NCBI RefSeq assembly: GCF_022698145.1
Contig: NZ_JALDAX010000019.1
Span: 1-64,000, forward strand
Source of the DNA: Streptomyces spinosisporus
GTDB taxonomy: Bacteria; Actinomycetota; Actinomycetes; Streptomycetales; Streptomycetaceae
Direction: 5' to 3'
Length of the DNA stretch: 64,000 nucleotides
The notes below the pieces were generated by a model. The model did not search any database. It worked only from the letters and a program-made list of their open reading frames with translations, and had not been told where the DNA came from. The position numbers and the translations under genes were made by a program. Shown in pieces: positions 8,674 to 16,627 of the stretch. Within the stretch, counting starts at the first letter, position 1, and each line of letters begins with the position of its first letter.

Positions 8674-9815
8674 CACTCCGCGAACGACCCGTCCGCATGC
8701 CGCCACACCGGATTGCGCCACGCGTGCCCGGTCCGGTCGGCCGCGCGCACCGCCGCCTCGTCGACCGTGATGCCGAGCCCGGGCGCGTCGCCGCGCGGCG
8801 CATACCCGTCCACGAAGCGGAACGGCTCGGTGTCGACGACGTAGGAGAGGAGGTCCGCGCCCTTGTTGTAGTGGATGCCGCGGCTCTGCTCCTGGATGAG
8901 GAAGTTCGGTGTGGCGAAGGCGACTTGGAGACTGGCGGCCAGGGCGATCGGGCCGAGGGGGCAGTGCGGGGCGAGCTGGGCGCCGTAGGTCTCGGCGAGT
9001 GAGGCGATGCGGTGGACCTCGGAGATGCCGCCGGCGTGCGAGAGGTCGGGCTGGGCGACGGCGACGCCCGCGGCGAGGACGGGCAGGAACTCCGAGCGCG
9101 AGTACAGGCGTTCGCCGGTCGCAAGCGGCACCGACGTCGAAGTGACCAGGCCCGGCAGCAGATGGTTCTGCTCGGGCAGGACCGCCTCCTCGACGAACAG
9201 CGGGTGCAGCGGGGCGAGTTCGGCGAGGACGCGGCGGGAGGCGGCGGCGCTGAAGCGGCCGTGGAAGTCGACGGCGACGTCCCGGTCCGGGCCGAGGGCC
9301 TCGCGGGCGGCGGCGACGCGGGCGACGACGGCGGCGGTCTCGGAGACGGTGGAGACCGGTGAGGTGGCTCCGGCGCCGTTCATCTTGACCGCGGTGAAGC
9401 CGGCCTCGACCTGTTCGGCGATCTGCTCGCCGAGTTCGGCGGGTTCGTCGCCGCCGACCCAGGCGTAGACGCGGACCCGGTCGCGTACGGGGCCGCCGAG
9501 CAGGGCGTGCACGGGGGCGCCGTAGGTCTTGCCCGCGATGTCCCACAGGGCCTGGTCGATTCCGGCGACGGCGCTGGAGAGGATGGGGCCGCCGCGGTAG
9601 AAGCCGCCCTTGGTGAGGACCTGCCAGTGGTCCTGGATGCGCAGCGGGTCCTGGCCGATCAGGTATTCGGCGAGCACGTCCACGGCGGCGCGGACGACCT
9701 CGGCGCGGCCCTCGACGACGGGTTCTCCCCAGCCGACCACGCCGTCGTCGGTCTCGACGCGGCAGAACAGCCAGCGCGGCGGGACCAGGAACGTCTCGAT
9801 ACGGGTGATCTTCAC
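8670..9815 (-). CDS. dgoD: D-galactonate dehydratase
   Basis: Enolase-superfamily dehydratase converting D-galactonate to 2-keto-3-deoxygalactonate. The 381 residues align over the whole length with E. coli DgoD (382 by recall): start MKITRIETFLVPPRW, FYRGGPILSSAVAGIDQALWD, metal/acid-base pair D183 and H185 in DFHGR, then FVEEAV, GERLYS, QPDLSHAGGI, APHCPLGP, IQEQSRGIHYNKG and the final WRNPVWRHADGSFAEW. This is the gene that fixes the pathway as galactonate rather than gluconate breakdown. The ATG at 9815 overlaps the regulator stop (ATGA). Confidence 0.95.
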   Translation of the reverse strand: MKITRIETFLVPPRWLFCRVETDDGVVGWGEPVVEGRAEVVRAAVDVLAEYLIGQDPLRIQDHWQVLTKGGFYRGGPILSSAVAGIDQALWDIAGKTYGAPVHALLGGPVRDRVRVYAWVGGDEPAELGEQIAEQVEAGFTAVKMNGAGATSPVSTVSETAAVVARVAAAREALGPDRDVAVDFHGRFSAAASRRVLAELAPLHPLFVEEAVLPEQNHLLPGLVTSTSVPLATGERLYSRSEFLPVLAAGVAVAQPDLSHAGGISEVHRIASLAETYGAQLAPHCPLGPIALAASLQVAFATPNFLIQEQSRGIHYNKGADLLSYVVDTEPFRFVDGYAPRGDAPGLGITVDEAAVRAADRTGHAWRNPVWRHADGSFAEW

Positions 9816-10549
9816 TGGGTGGGGGTGCCTTCCGTCTCGTCGGCGGTGCCGATCCGGTCGAGGTCGCGGCCGGCCTGTTCGAGCAGGGCGCGCATGGCGG
9901 CCTCCGCGGCCACGGGGTCCTGGTCGCGTACGGCGTCCAGGACGGCGCGGTGGGCCGGTATCGGGTCCTGACTGTGGGGGGAGCTGTGCACGATGCGGTC
10001 GCGGTGGGCGAGACCGGACTCGATCACCATCTCCATGCGTTCGAGGAGTTCGTTGTGGGTGGCGGTGAGCAGGGCGCGGTGGAAGGCGAGGTCGGCCTCG
10101 ACGGCGTGCGACGCCCCGGCGCCCTCCTCCCCCATCGCCGCGATCGCCGCGTCGAGGGCGACCAGGTCGGCGTCGGTGCGGCGCTGCGCGGCCAGGCGCA
10201 CGGCGGCGGGTTCGATGATGGCGCGGACCTCGGCGAGGTTCTGCAGCAGCGCGCGGTCGGCGTCGCCGGTGCGGCCGCCCTCGAACTGCCAGCGCAGCAC
10301 ATCGGCGTCGAGCAGGTTCCAGTCGGCCCGCGCGCGGACGAAGGTGCCGCGCTTCTGGCGGGCGTCGACCATCCCCTTGGCGGCGAGCACCTTCAGGGAT
10401 TCGCGCAGCGCGGTGAGGCTCACGTCCAGCTCGCTCTGCAGCGCCACCAGGTCGAGCGTGGCCCCCTCGGGGATGTCACCGCCCAGGATGCGGCGCGCGA
10501 GGGCCTCCACGGTCTGGCCGTGCACGCCTCGGCGGGCATAGGGGGTCAT
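9812..10549 (-). CDS. GntR/FadR-family regulator, DgoR-like
   Basis: A 245-residue regulator with an N-terminal winged helix (about residues 8-75, LTALRESLKVLAAKG recognition region, then KRGTFVRAR) and a C-terminal FCD ligand domain (about 90-235). The stretch DWNLLDADVLRWQFE closely resembles the same position in E. coli DgoR, which binds D-galactonate and represses dgo genes. It lies inside the operon it probably controls, 67 bp after the SDR gene and overlapping dgoD. Ligand (galactonate) and target are inferred. Confidence 0.85.
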   Translation of the reverse strand: MTPYARRGVHGQTVEALARRILGGDIPEGATLDLVALQSELDVSLTALRESLKVLAAKGMVDARQKRGTFVRARADWNLLDADVLRWQFEGGRTGDADRALLQNLAEVRAIIEPAAVRLAAQRRTDADLVALDAAIAAMGEEGAGASHAVEADLAFHRALLTATHNELLERMEMVIESGLAHRDRIVHSSPHSQDPIPAHRAVLDAVRDQDPVAAEAAMRALLEQAGRDLDRIGTADETEGTPTQ

Positions 10550-10616
10550 GTCGTAGAGCCTTTCTGCTGCTTCGTCTGCTTCATGCCGGGCGTCCTCTGT
10601 TTCACGATCGGCGTCC

Positions 10617-11390
10617 TCATGCCGAGGCCTTCACCACGCTCCAGCCGCCGTCCACCACGAGACTCGTGCCCGTGATGTAGGACGCCTCGTCGGCGGCGAG
10701 GAAGGCGATGGCCGCGGCCACCTCCTCGGGTGTCCCGAACCGCCGGGCCGCGGTCTCGGCGACGCTGCGCTCCCGTTCGTCCTCGGGCACCCTGTCCCAT
10801 GCGCCGGTCAGGATCGGCCCCGGTACGACGGCGTTGACGCGCACCTCGGGCCCGTACTCGACGGCGAGCTGCCCGCACAGGGAGAGCAGGGCGCCCTTGG
10901 AGGCGGCGTAGGCGGGGTGCCCCGGGAGGCCGCGGTGGGCGTGGACGGACGAGGTCAGCACCACCGCGCCCTGCCGCTCCCGCAGATCGGGCAAGAAGGC
11001 CCGCACGCCCAGGAAGCTGCCGGTCAGGTTGACGTCGAGCTGGCGCTGCCAGGACGGCAGGGTCATCTCGTGGGCGGGTGTGACGTCGACCGTGAAGGCG
11101 TTGCTGACCAGGACGTCGACGGGTCCGTACGCGTGCGCGGCGGCGGCGATGCGGGCCCAGTCCTCCTCGCGGGCGACGTCGGCGGTCACGAACCGGGCCC
11201 GGCCGCCGTCCTTGCCGATGCGTTCCGCCACGGCCTCGCCGCGCTCCTCGGCGACGTCGGCGAGCACGACGGCGGCGCCCTCCTCGGCGAGGCGTGCGGC
11301 GGTCGCGGCTCCGATGCCGGAGGCCGCTCCGGTGACCACGGCCGTGCGGCCGGTGAAGCGGGTGCCGTGCCGTCGTACGGGCTGCTCCAT
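10617..11390 (-). CDS. SDR oxidoreductase, probable D-galactose 1-dehydrogenase
   Basis: A 257-residue classical short-chain dehydrogenase. It has the cofactor motif TGAASGIG (about 22-29), the acidic residue in LADV after strand 2 that favours NAD, the catalytic Ser in TSSVHAHRG, YAASK as the Tyr-Lys pair, and a C-terminal ITGTSLVVDGGW. In an operon with alpha-galactosidases, a lactonase and galactonate dehydratase, the missing step is oxidation of galactose to galactonolactone, and this is the only dehydrogenase candidate. The ATG at 11390 follows AAGGAG. The reaction is inferred from context only. Confidence 0.82.
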   Translation of the reverse strand: MEQPVRRHGTRFTGRTAVVTGAASGIGAATAARLAEEGAAVVLADVAEERGEAVAERIGKDGGRARFVTADVAREEDWARIAAAAHAYGPVDVLVSNAFTVDVTPAHEMTLPSWQRQLDVNLTGSFLGVRAFLPDLRERQGAVVLTSSVHAHRGLPGHPAYAASKGALLSLCGQLAVEYGPEVRVNAVVPGPILTGAWDRVPEDERERSVAETAARRFGTPEEVAAAIAFLAADEASYITGTSLVVDGGWSVVKASA

Positions 11391-11446
11391 CGTGGAATCC
11401 GACTCCTTCGCGGGAAAGGGCTTGCTCGAAAACATAAGGGGACCGT

Positions 11447-13534
11447 TCATGTGCCGGCACGATGAGGGTCACGTGTCAGCACGACGAGGTCGGCGTCATA
11501 CTCGGCGCTCCAGGCGAACGGCAGCCCGTAGTGGAGCAGATGGGCCCCGCCGTACGTCGTCCCGGTCGCCGTGTCGCGGTAGCGGGCCGCCGGGTCGAGC
11601 CCGCGCAGCCGCAGCCGGTCGGGGCGGCCGGGCAGCAGCGGGGCGCCGTCGAGGCGGCCGGTGCTCAACGCGGCGACGACGGTCCGGTCGCCGGCGTCGT
11701 ACTGCACTCCGCAGGTCGGCTCCTCGGGGCTGCCGAGGAGCCGCGCCTCCCCGTGATGGATGACATCGCGCACCTCCTTGTAGCGGGCGATCCAGCGCGC
11801 GGCCTCAGCCCGCTGCTCCGGCGTCCAGGCCCGCAGGTCGGCGCCGATGCCCAGGACCCCGCACATGGCGTTGACGAAGCGGAAGGCGAGGCTGCGCGGG
11901 CGCGGGTCGAAGATTCCCGGGGCGTCGGTGACCCAGGAGCTCATGACGTGCGGGGCGTGGGCGTGCAGGAAGCCGTGCTGGATGGCGAGCCGGTCCAGCG
12001 GGGCGGTGTTGTCGCTGGGCCACACGACGTCGGTGCGGGCGATCGTCGCGTGTTCGATGCGTCCGCCGCCGCCCGCGCAGCCCTCGACGGTGACGCCGGG
12101 GTGGGCGGTGCGCAGATGGTCCAGGACGCGCAGGTATCCGGCGACGTGCTCGGCGTCGAGGTCGAGGCGGTCGGCGGATCCGGCGCCGGGGCGGCCGCGC
12201 TCGGTGGGTGGGCGGTTCATGTCCCACTTGAGATAGCTGATGTCGTGGGCGCCGAGGAGCCGGTCGAGCGTGCCGATCACGAAGTCCTGCACGTCGGTGC
12301 GGCCGAGGTCGAGCAGCAACTGGTTGCGCACCAGGCGGGCGGGGCGGCCCTCGATCCGGTACGTCCACTCGGGGTGCTCGGCGTACAGTCGGCTGCCGGG
12401 GCTGACGGCCTCGGGCTCGACCCACAGCCCGAAGTCCAGGCCCAGGGCCCGTACGTCGGCCACGAACCGGTCGAAGCCGTCCGGGAAGGCCGCCGGGTCG
12501 GGGTACCAGTCGCCCAGTCCCCCGGTGTCGTCGTGCCGTCCGATGAACCAGCCGTCGTCGACGACGAACAGTTCGGCGCCGATGTCGGCGGCCACCTTGG
12601 CCAGCTCCAGCTGCCCGGCCGCCTCGACGTCGAAGCCGGTCGCCTCCCAGGAGTTGTAGAGCACCTTCCGCGGGCGGTGCAGGCGATCGCCCGTCAGCAG
12701 GCGCTCGTAGCGGTGCCACATGCGGGACAGGCCGTCGAGTCCGTCCGAGCTGAAGGCGCAGGCCAGTCGGGGCGTGACCAGGGTGTCGCCGGGCGCCAGC
12801 AGAACGGCCCCCTCGTGCGGGACGCGCCCGGCGCGCACGCGCACGCTGCCGCCCGGCTCGGCCTCCGCCGTGATGTGCCAGTTGCCGGGCCACTCCAGGG
12901 CGACGCCGTAGGCGGCCTCTCCGTCCTGCACCGCGAGCCAGGGCGCGTACGCGTGTCCCGGCGCGCCCTGACGGCTGCCGATGCTGAACGTGCCGCGCGG
13001 CAGATCGAGTTGGGTGCGCTGGAACTCCTGCGACCACTGCCCACTCAGATACGTCAGCCGTGCCGCTGCCCCCGTCACGGGGACGTTCACCGCGGCCGAG
13101 TCGAACCGCCCCAGCCGCAACTCCCGCTCACCTGCGGTGTGTTCGGTCCAACGCAGGAGTACGTCCGTGCCGGGCACGGTCTCGTAGCACAGGACCGTGC
13201 GGAGGCCGAGCAGTTCGTCGGTGAAGGCGAGCCGCAGGCTTCCCGGGCCCTCCTCGGCGCCGTCGAACTCCCACCACACGCCCCGCTCGCCGTCCGGCCC
13301 GGCCGCCACCAGGTCGGCACCGGTGAACGGCCGCAGTCCGTACGGCAGATACTCGGCGGGCGCGGCGTCGGCGGGCGTGATGAAGTGCGTGCGGTGTGAC
13401 CAGTCCAGGGCGGAGGGGCCGTCCTCGACGCCGAGCGGGCCCCAGGCGTCCAGCTCGGCCCACGGGCCGTCCGGGGACAGGCGCACGGTGTAGCTGGTGT
13501 GCTCGGTGCGCAAGGTCCAGCGCCGGTACGTCAC
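11447..13534 (-). CDS. GH36 alpha-galactosidase, cytoplasmic
   Basis: A 695-residue glycoside hydrolase of family GH36. It lacks a signal peptide, so it should act on imported melibiose/raffinose-type sugars. The catalytic nucleophile is D438 in YLKWDMN and the acid/base is D508 in WPSDNTAP, after the EGCAGGGGRIEHA segment. An N-terminal beta-supersandwich domain occupies roughly the first 300 residues. The GTG at 13534 overlaps the upstream permease stop (GTGA). Galactose released here would feed the SDR dehydrogenase encoded next. Confidence 0.93.
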   Translation of the reverse strand: MTYRRWTLRTEHTSYTVRLSPDGPWAELDAWGPLGVEDGPSALDWSHRTHFITPADAAPAEYLPYGLRPFTGADLVAAGPDGERGVWWEFDGAEEGPGSLRLAFTDELLGLRTVLCYETVPGTDVLLRWTEHTAGERELRLGRFDSAAVNVPVTGAAARLTYLSGQWSQEFQRTQLDLPRGTFSIGSRQGAPGHAYAPWLAVQDGEAAYGVALEWPGNWHITAEAEPGGSVRVRAGRVPHEGAVLLAPGDTLVTPRLACAFSSDGLDGLSRMWHRYERLLTGDRLHRPRKVLYNSWEATGFDVEAAGQLELAKVAADIGAELFVVDDGWFIGRHDDTGGLGDWYPDPAAFPDGFDRFVADVRALGLDFGLWVEPEAVSPGSRLYAEHPEWTYRIEGRPARLVRNQLLLDLGRTDVQDFVIGTLDRLLGAHDISYLKWDMNRPPTERGRPGAGSADRLDLDAEHVAGYLRVLDHLRTAHPGVTVEGCAGGGGRIEHATIARTDVVWPSDNTAPLDRLAIQHGFLHAHAPHVMSSWVTDAPGIFDPRPRSLAFRFVNAMCGVLGIGADLRAWTPEQRAEAARWIARYKEVRDVIHHGEARLLGSPEEPTCGVQYDAGDRTVVAALSTGRLDGAPLLPGRPDRLRLRGLDPAARYRDTATGTTYGGAHLLHYGLPFAWSAEYDADLVVLTRDPHRAGT

Positions 13535-14379
13535 TTGACCGCTCCCAGGTTCAGGCCGGCCACGAAGTGCCGCTGGAAGCACAGGAAGACGGCGACCGTG
13601 GGGGCGGCGGCGATGACCGAACCGGCGGCGATCACGTTCCACATCGACACGTACTGGCCCTGAAGTCCGATGAGGGCTGCGGTGATCGGCATCTTGGTGT
13701 CGCTGCGCAGCACGGTGATCGCCCAGAGCAGGTCGTTGAAGATCCAGGTGAAGGACAGGGCGCTGAGCGCGGCCAGGGCGGGGCGGGTCAGCGGGAGGAT
13801 GATCCGCCAGAAGATCTGCCAGGGCCCGGCACCGTCGACCACCGCGGCCTGCTGGATCTCCACCGGGATCGCGCGCATGAAGCCGTGCAGGACGAAGACG
13901 TAGAAGCCGACGCCGAAGCCGATCTGCACGCCGATCAGTGCGGGCAGGGTGTCGTAGACGCCCATCATCTCGCTGAGCTTGGACACCGGGATGAGCAGGA
14001 TCTGCGGCGGGAGCAGGTTGCCGCCGAGCATCAGCAGCAACAGGGCCCGGCGGAAGGGGAGTTCGTAGCGGCTGAGGGCGAACGCGGCCATGGCGGCGAG
14101 GGCGAGCGTGACGATGACGCAGGGGATGGTCACGATCAGGCTGTTGATCAGGGCGCGCTGCTGGCCGCCGTCGCTCCAGGCCTGGCCGAAGTTGGACAGG
14201 GTGAAGGAGTGCGGCCAGCTGCCCAGGCCGTGGGCGGCGATGTCGTCGAAGGAGCGCAGGCTGGTCACCAGGACCAGCAGGATGGGCAGCAGCCACAGCA
14301 GGGACAGGGCGCCTGCGCCGAGGTGGAATCCGGCCGTCGCGGCCCGCTTGCGGCGCACCGCCGTGGAGTTGGCGGACAT
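13531..14379 (-). CDS. Carbohydrate ABC transporter permease (MalG-like)
   Basis: A 282-residue inner-membrane subunit of a CUT1 sugar importer. It has six predicted helices and the EAA-loop in the form EIQQAAVVDGAGPWQIFWRI, which contacts the ATPase. No ATPase is encoded in the operon. In Streptomyces such importers usually share the MsiK ATPase encoded elsewhere. The start codon at 14379 shares one base with the upstream permease stop (TGATG). Confidence 0.93.
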   Translation of the reverse strand: MSANSTAVRRKRAATAGFHLGAGALSLLWLLPILLVLVTSLRSFDDIAAHGLGSWPHSFTLSNFGQAWSDGGQQRALINSLIVTIPCVIVTLALAAMAAFALSRYELPFRRALLLLMLGGNLLPPQILLIPVSKLSEMMGVYDTLPALIGVQIGFGVGFYVFVLHGFMRAIPVEIQQAAVVDGAGPWQIFWRIILPLTRPALAALSALSFTWIFNDLLWAITVLRSDTKMPITAALIGLQGQYVSMWNVIAAGSVIAAAPTVAVFLCFQRHFVAGLNLGAVK

Positions 14380-15314
14380 CAGTCGGCCTCCCGGAACGCG
14401 CGCACGAGGTAGGAGCAGATGACGCCGAAGGCCAGCACGAAGATGACGACGGCGAGGGCGGAGCCGTAGCCGAGGCGCAGGGACTGGAAGGCGGTCGAGT
14501 ACATGTAGGTGCTCAGCAGCTCGGACGAGTGGTAGGGGCCGCCGCGGGTCAGGGACCACACGACGTCGAATGAGCGCAGCGAGTCGATGATGATGACGGA
14601 CAGAACGACCGCGTTGACACTGCGCAGTTGGGGCAGCGTGACATGGCGGAAGCGCTGCCAGGCGCTCGCGCCGTCGACCTTGGCGGCCTCGTAGAGCGCG
14701 GGGTCGATGCCCTTGAGGCCGGCCAGGTACAGGACCATGACGTAGCCGATCTGCCGCCACAGCGCGGGCACGATCACCGCGTACAGGGCGGTGTCCTGGT
14801 CGGCGAGCCAGGCGTGTTGCAGGCTGCCGAGGCCGACCGCGTCCAGGACCCGGTTGAGGACGCCGTCGGGCTGGTAGATCGCCTGCCAGACCAGGGCGGT
14901 CGCCACCAGCGAGAAGACGACGGGCAGGAACAGGGCGGCGCGGTAGAAGCCGACGCCGCGCCGCTCCTGCTGGAGCAGCAGGGCGGCGGCGAGGCCGAGG
15001 ACGGCGGACAGGCCGCCGAAGACGACCAGCCACAGCACGGTGTGGCCGGCCGCACTGCGGAAGATGTCGTCGCTCGCCATCTCCCGGAAGTTGTCCAGGC
15101 CGATGAACTGCGGTGTCGAGACGCCGTCCCACTTGGTCAGGGCCAGGTAGAAGCCCTGCAGCGCGGGCCAGAAGACCCATACGGACTCGGCGAGCAGCGG
15201 GACGAGGACGAAGGCGAGGACGAGGGGTGGGGTGCGCCGGGAGCCCCGGGCCCGCTTGCCGACTGCGGGCGTGCGGGCCGGGGACTTCCGGTCGGGTGCG
15301 GTCAGGACGGCCAT
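14379..15314 (-). CDS. Carbohydrate ABC transporter permease (MalF-like)
   Basis: A 311-residue membrane permease, partner of the neighbouring MalG-like subunit. After a basic cytoplasmic N-terminus, six helices follow, with the EAA motif ALYEAAKVDGASAWQRFRH near residue 210. The ATG at 15314 is one base past the lipoprotein stop, so the three transporter genes form one translational block. Expected substrate is an alpha-galactoside oligosaccharide, inferred from the flanking galactosidases. Confidence 0.93.
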   Translation of the reverse strand: MAVLTAPDRKSPARTPAVGKRARGSRRTPPLVLAFVLVPLLAESVWVFWPALQGFYLALTKWDGVSTPQFIGLDNFREMASDDIFRSAAGHTVLWLVVFGGLSAVLGLAAALLLQQERRGVGFYRAALFLPVVFSLVATALVWQAIYQPDGVLNRVLDAVGLGSLQHAWLADQDTALYAVIVPALWRQIGYVMVLYLAGLKGIDPALYEAAKVDGASAWQRFRHVTLPQLRSVNAVVLSVIIIDSLRSFDVVWSLTRGGPYHSSELLSTYMYSTAFQSLRLGYGSALAVVIFVLAFGVICSYLVRAFREAD

Positions 15315-15315
15315 C

Positions 15316-16608
15316 TCAGGCGTTCCAGATCTTCTCGGCGTCGCGCTGCCAGTCGGTCAGGATGGAATCGATCGACTTGGGCTTGGCCAGGAACTTGGTG
15401 AGCGCGGTGTCGGCGGTGGGCTGGAGCGCGTCGCTGGAGTCGCGGTTGAAGAACTGGGTGATCTCGGCGGCCGATTCGACGTGTGCGCGGCCCTTCTTGA
15501 CCAGGGCGGTCCCGGCGTCCTTGGCGTCGGGGTTGCAGGGCAGGACGGTGCCGGAGGAGCCCTTGATGTAGGTCTCCTGGGCCTCGACGGTGGCGAGGTA
15601 GCGCATCAGGTCGTAGACCTGCTCGCGACGGCCGGTGCGGGCGCTGGCGAAATAGCCGTCCACGGGGGCCTCTTCGGCGAGCGGGACCTTGGCGTCGATG
15701 ACCGGGAAGCGGAAGAAGTCGATGTCGTCCAGGGCGCTCTTGGGGGCCGAGTCGGCGAAGAAGGTGCCGATGAGCATCATGCCGGTCTTGCCGCTCAGCA
15801 GGGCGGTCGTGGCGTCCTGGAAGGCGAGGGCGGTGCCGTTCGGGTCGAAGTACGGGTGCACCTCCTGCCAGCGGTCGAAGACCTTGCGCACCTCGGGGTC
15901 GTCGAACCGGTGCTTCCCGGCGAGGAGTTCACGGTGGTACTGGGCGCCGTTGATGCGGATGTCGAGGTAGTCGAACCACGCGGAGGCGACCCACGGGGTG
16001 TTGCCGCCGGCGCCGAGCCCGATCGGGGCGACGCCCTTGCTCTTGAGCTTGTCGCACAGGTCGAGGAAGTCGTCCCAGCTCTTGGGGAGTTCGCGTATGC
16101 CCCACTTGGCGAAGTTCGACTTGCGGTAGAACATGCCCCACCAGTAGTAGGTGGCGGGCACGAAGACCTTCTTGCCGGCGCTGGAGGTGCACAGCTTGTT
16201 CTGCGCCTTGGAGTAGCGCTTGAGGTCGGGCGAGGAGTCCCACACCTCGTCGAGGTCGAGCAGCAGGTTCTTCTTGGCGTACGCGTCCGCCACCGAGCCG
16301 GGGTACCAGGTGTAGACGTCCGGCGGGTTGGCCGAGGTGAGATACGTCGGCAGCTGGGTGCGGAAGGTCTCGGCGGCGACCGTGTTGAGGCTCGCCTTGC
16401 CGGAGCCCTTCTTGGCGTAGGCGGCGACGATGTCCTCCATCGCCTTCTTCGCCTGCGGGGCCGAGAGGTTGGACTGGAGCGTCACATCGCCCTTGGAGGA
16501 GCTCTTGCCCGAGGAGGTCGAGGTGACGCAGCCGCTGAGCAGTGCCGCTGTCCCGGCGGCACCGAGTCCGCCGAGGAACCGGCGGCGGCTGGGCTGAAGG
16601 TTGGCCAT
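15316..16608 (-). CDS. Sugar-binding lipoprotein of the ABC importer
   Basis: A 430-residue extracytoplasmic solute-binding protein. The N-terminus has twin arginines (SRRRFLGG) and a lipobox (LLSGC, Cys near residue 27), so it is probably Tat-exported and lipid-anchored. The body is the bacterial family 1 sugar-binding fold (DVYTWYPGSVADAYA, YYWWGMFYRKSNFAKWG). The ATG at 16608 is preceded by AGGAAT. Its leader repeats that of the GH27 gene upstream, base for base over 14 bp. Confidence 0.93.
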   Translation of the reverse strand: MANLQPSRRRFLGGLGAAGTAALLSGCVTSTSSGKSSSKGDVTLQSNLSAPQAKKAMEDIVAAYAKKGSGKASLNTVAAETFRTQLPTYLTSANPPDVYTWYPGSVADAYAKKNLLLDLDEVWDSSPDLKRYSKAQNKLCTSSAGKKVFVPATYYWWGMFYRKSNFAKWGIRELPKSWDDFLDLCDKLKSKGVAPIGLGAGGNTPWVASAWFDYLDIRINGAQYHRELLAGKHRFDDPEVRKVFDRWQEVHPYFDPNGTALAFQDATTALLSGKTGMMLIGTFFADSAPKSALDDIDFFRFPVIDAKVPLAEEAPVDGYFASARTGRREQVYDLMRYLATVEAQETYIKGSSGTVLPCNPDAKDAGTALVKKGRAHVESAAEITQFFNRDSSDALQPTADTALTKFLAKPKSIDSILTDWQRDAEKIWNA

Positions 16609-16613
16609 GATTG

Positions 16614-16627
16614 ATTCCTAATTTATT
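16614..16627 (-). promoter_or_regulatory. AT-rich leader motif, copy 1 (before sugar-binding lipoprotein)
   Basis: On the minus strand AATAAATTAGGAAT lies five bases before the ATG of the lipoprotein gene and contains both the TAA stop of the GH27 gene and the AGGA ribosome binding site. An identical 14-mer with identical spacing precedes the GH27 gene (18767-18780). In a very GC-rich context such AT-rich words are unusual and resemble operators of sugar regulators (ROK type, by analogy). The regulator is not in the window. Confidence 0.5.

Noticed and set aside
13531..15180. Single 549-codon minus frame joining the two permeases
   Set aside because: The part before 14379 is in the wrong frame for the first permease; two separate permeases with TGATG overlap explain it.
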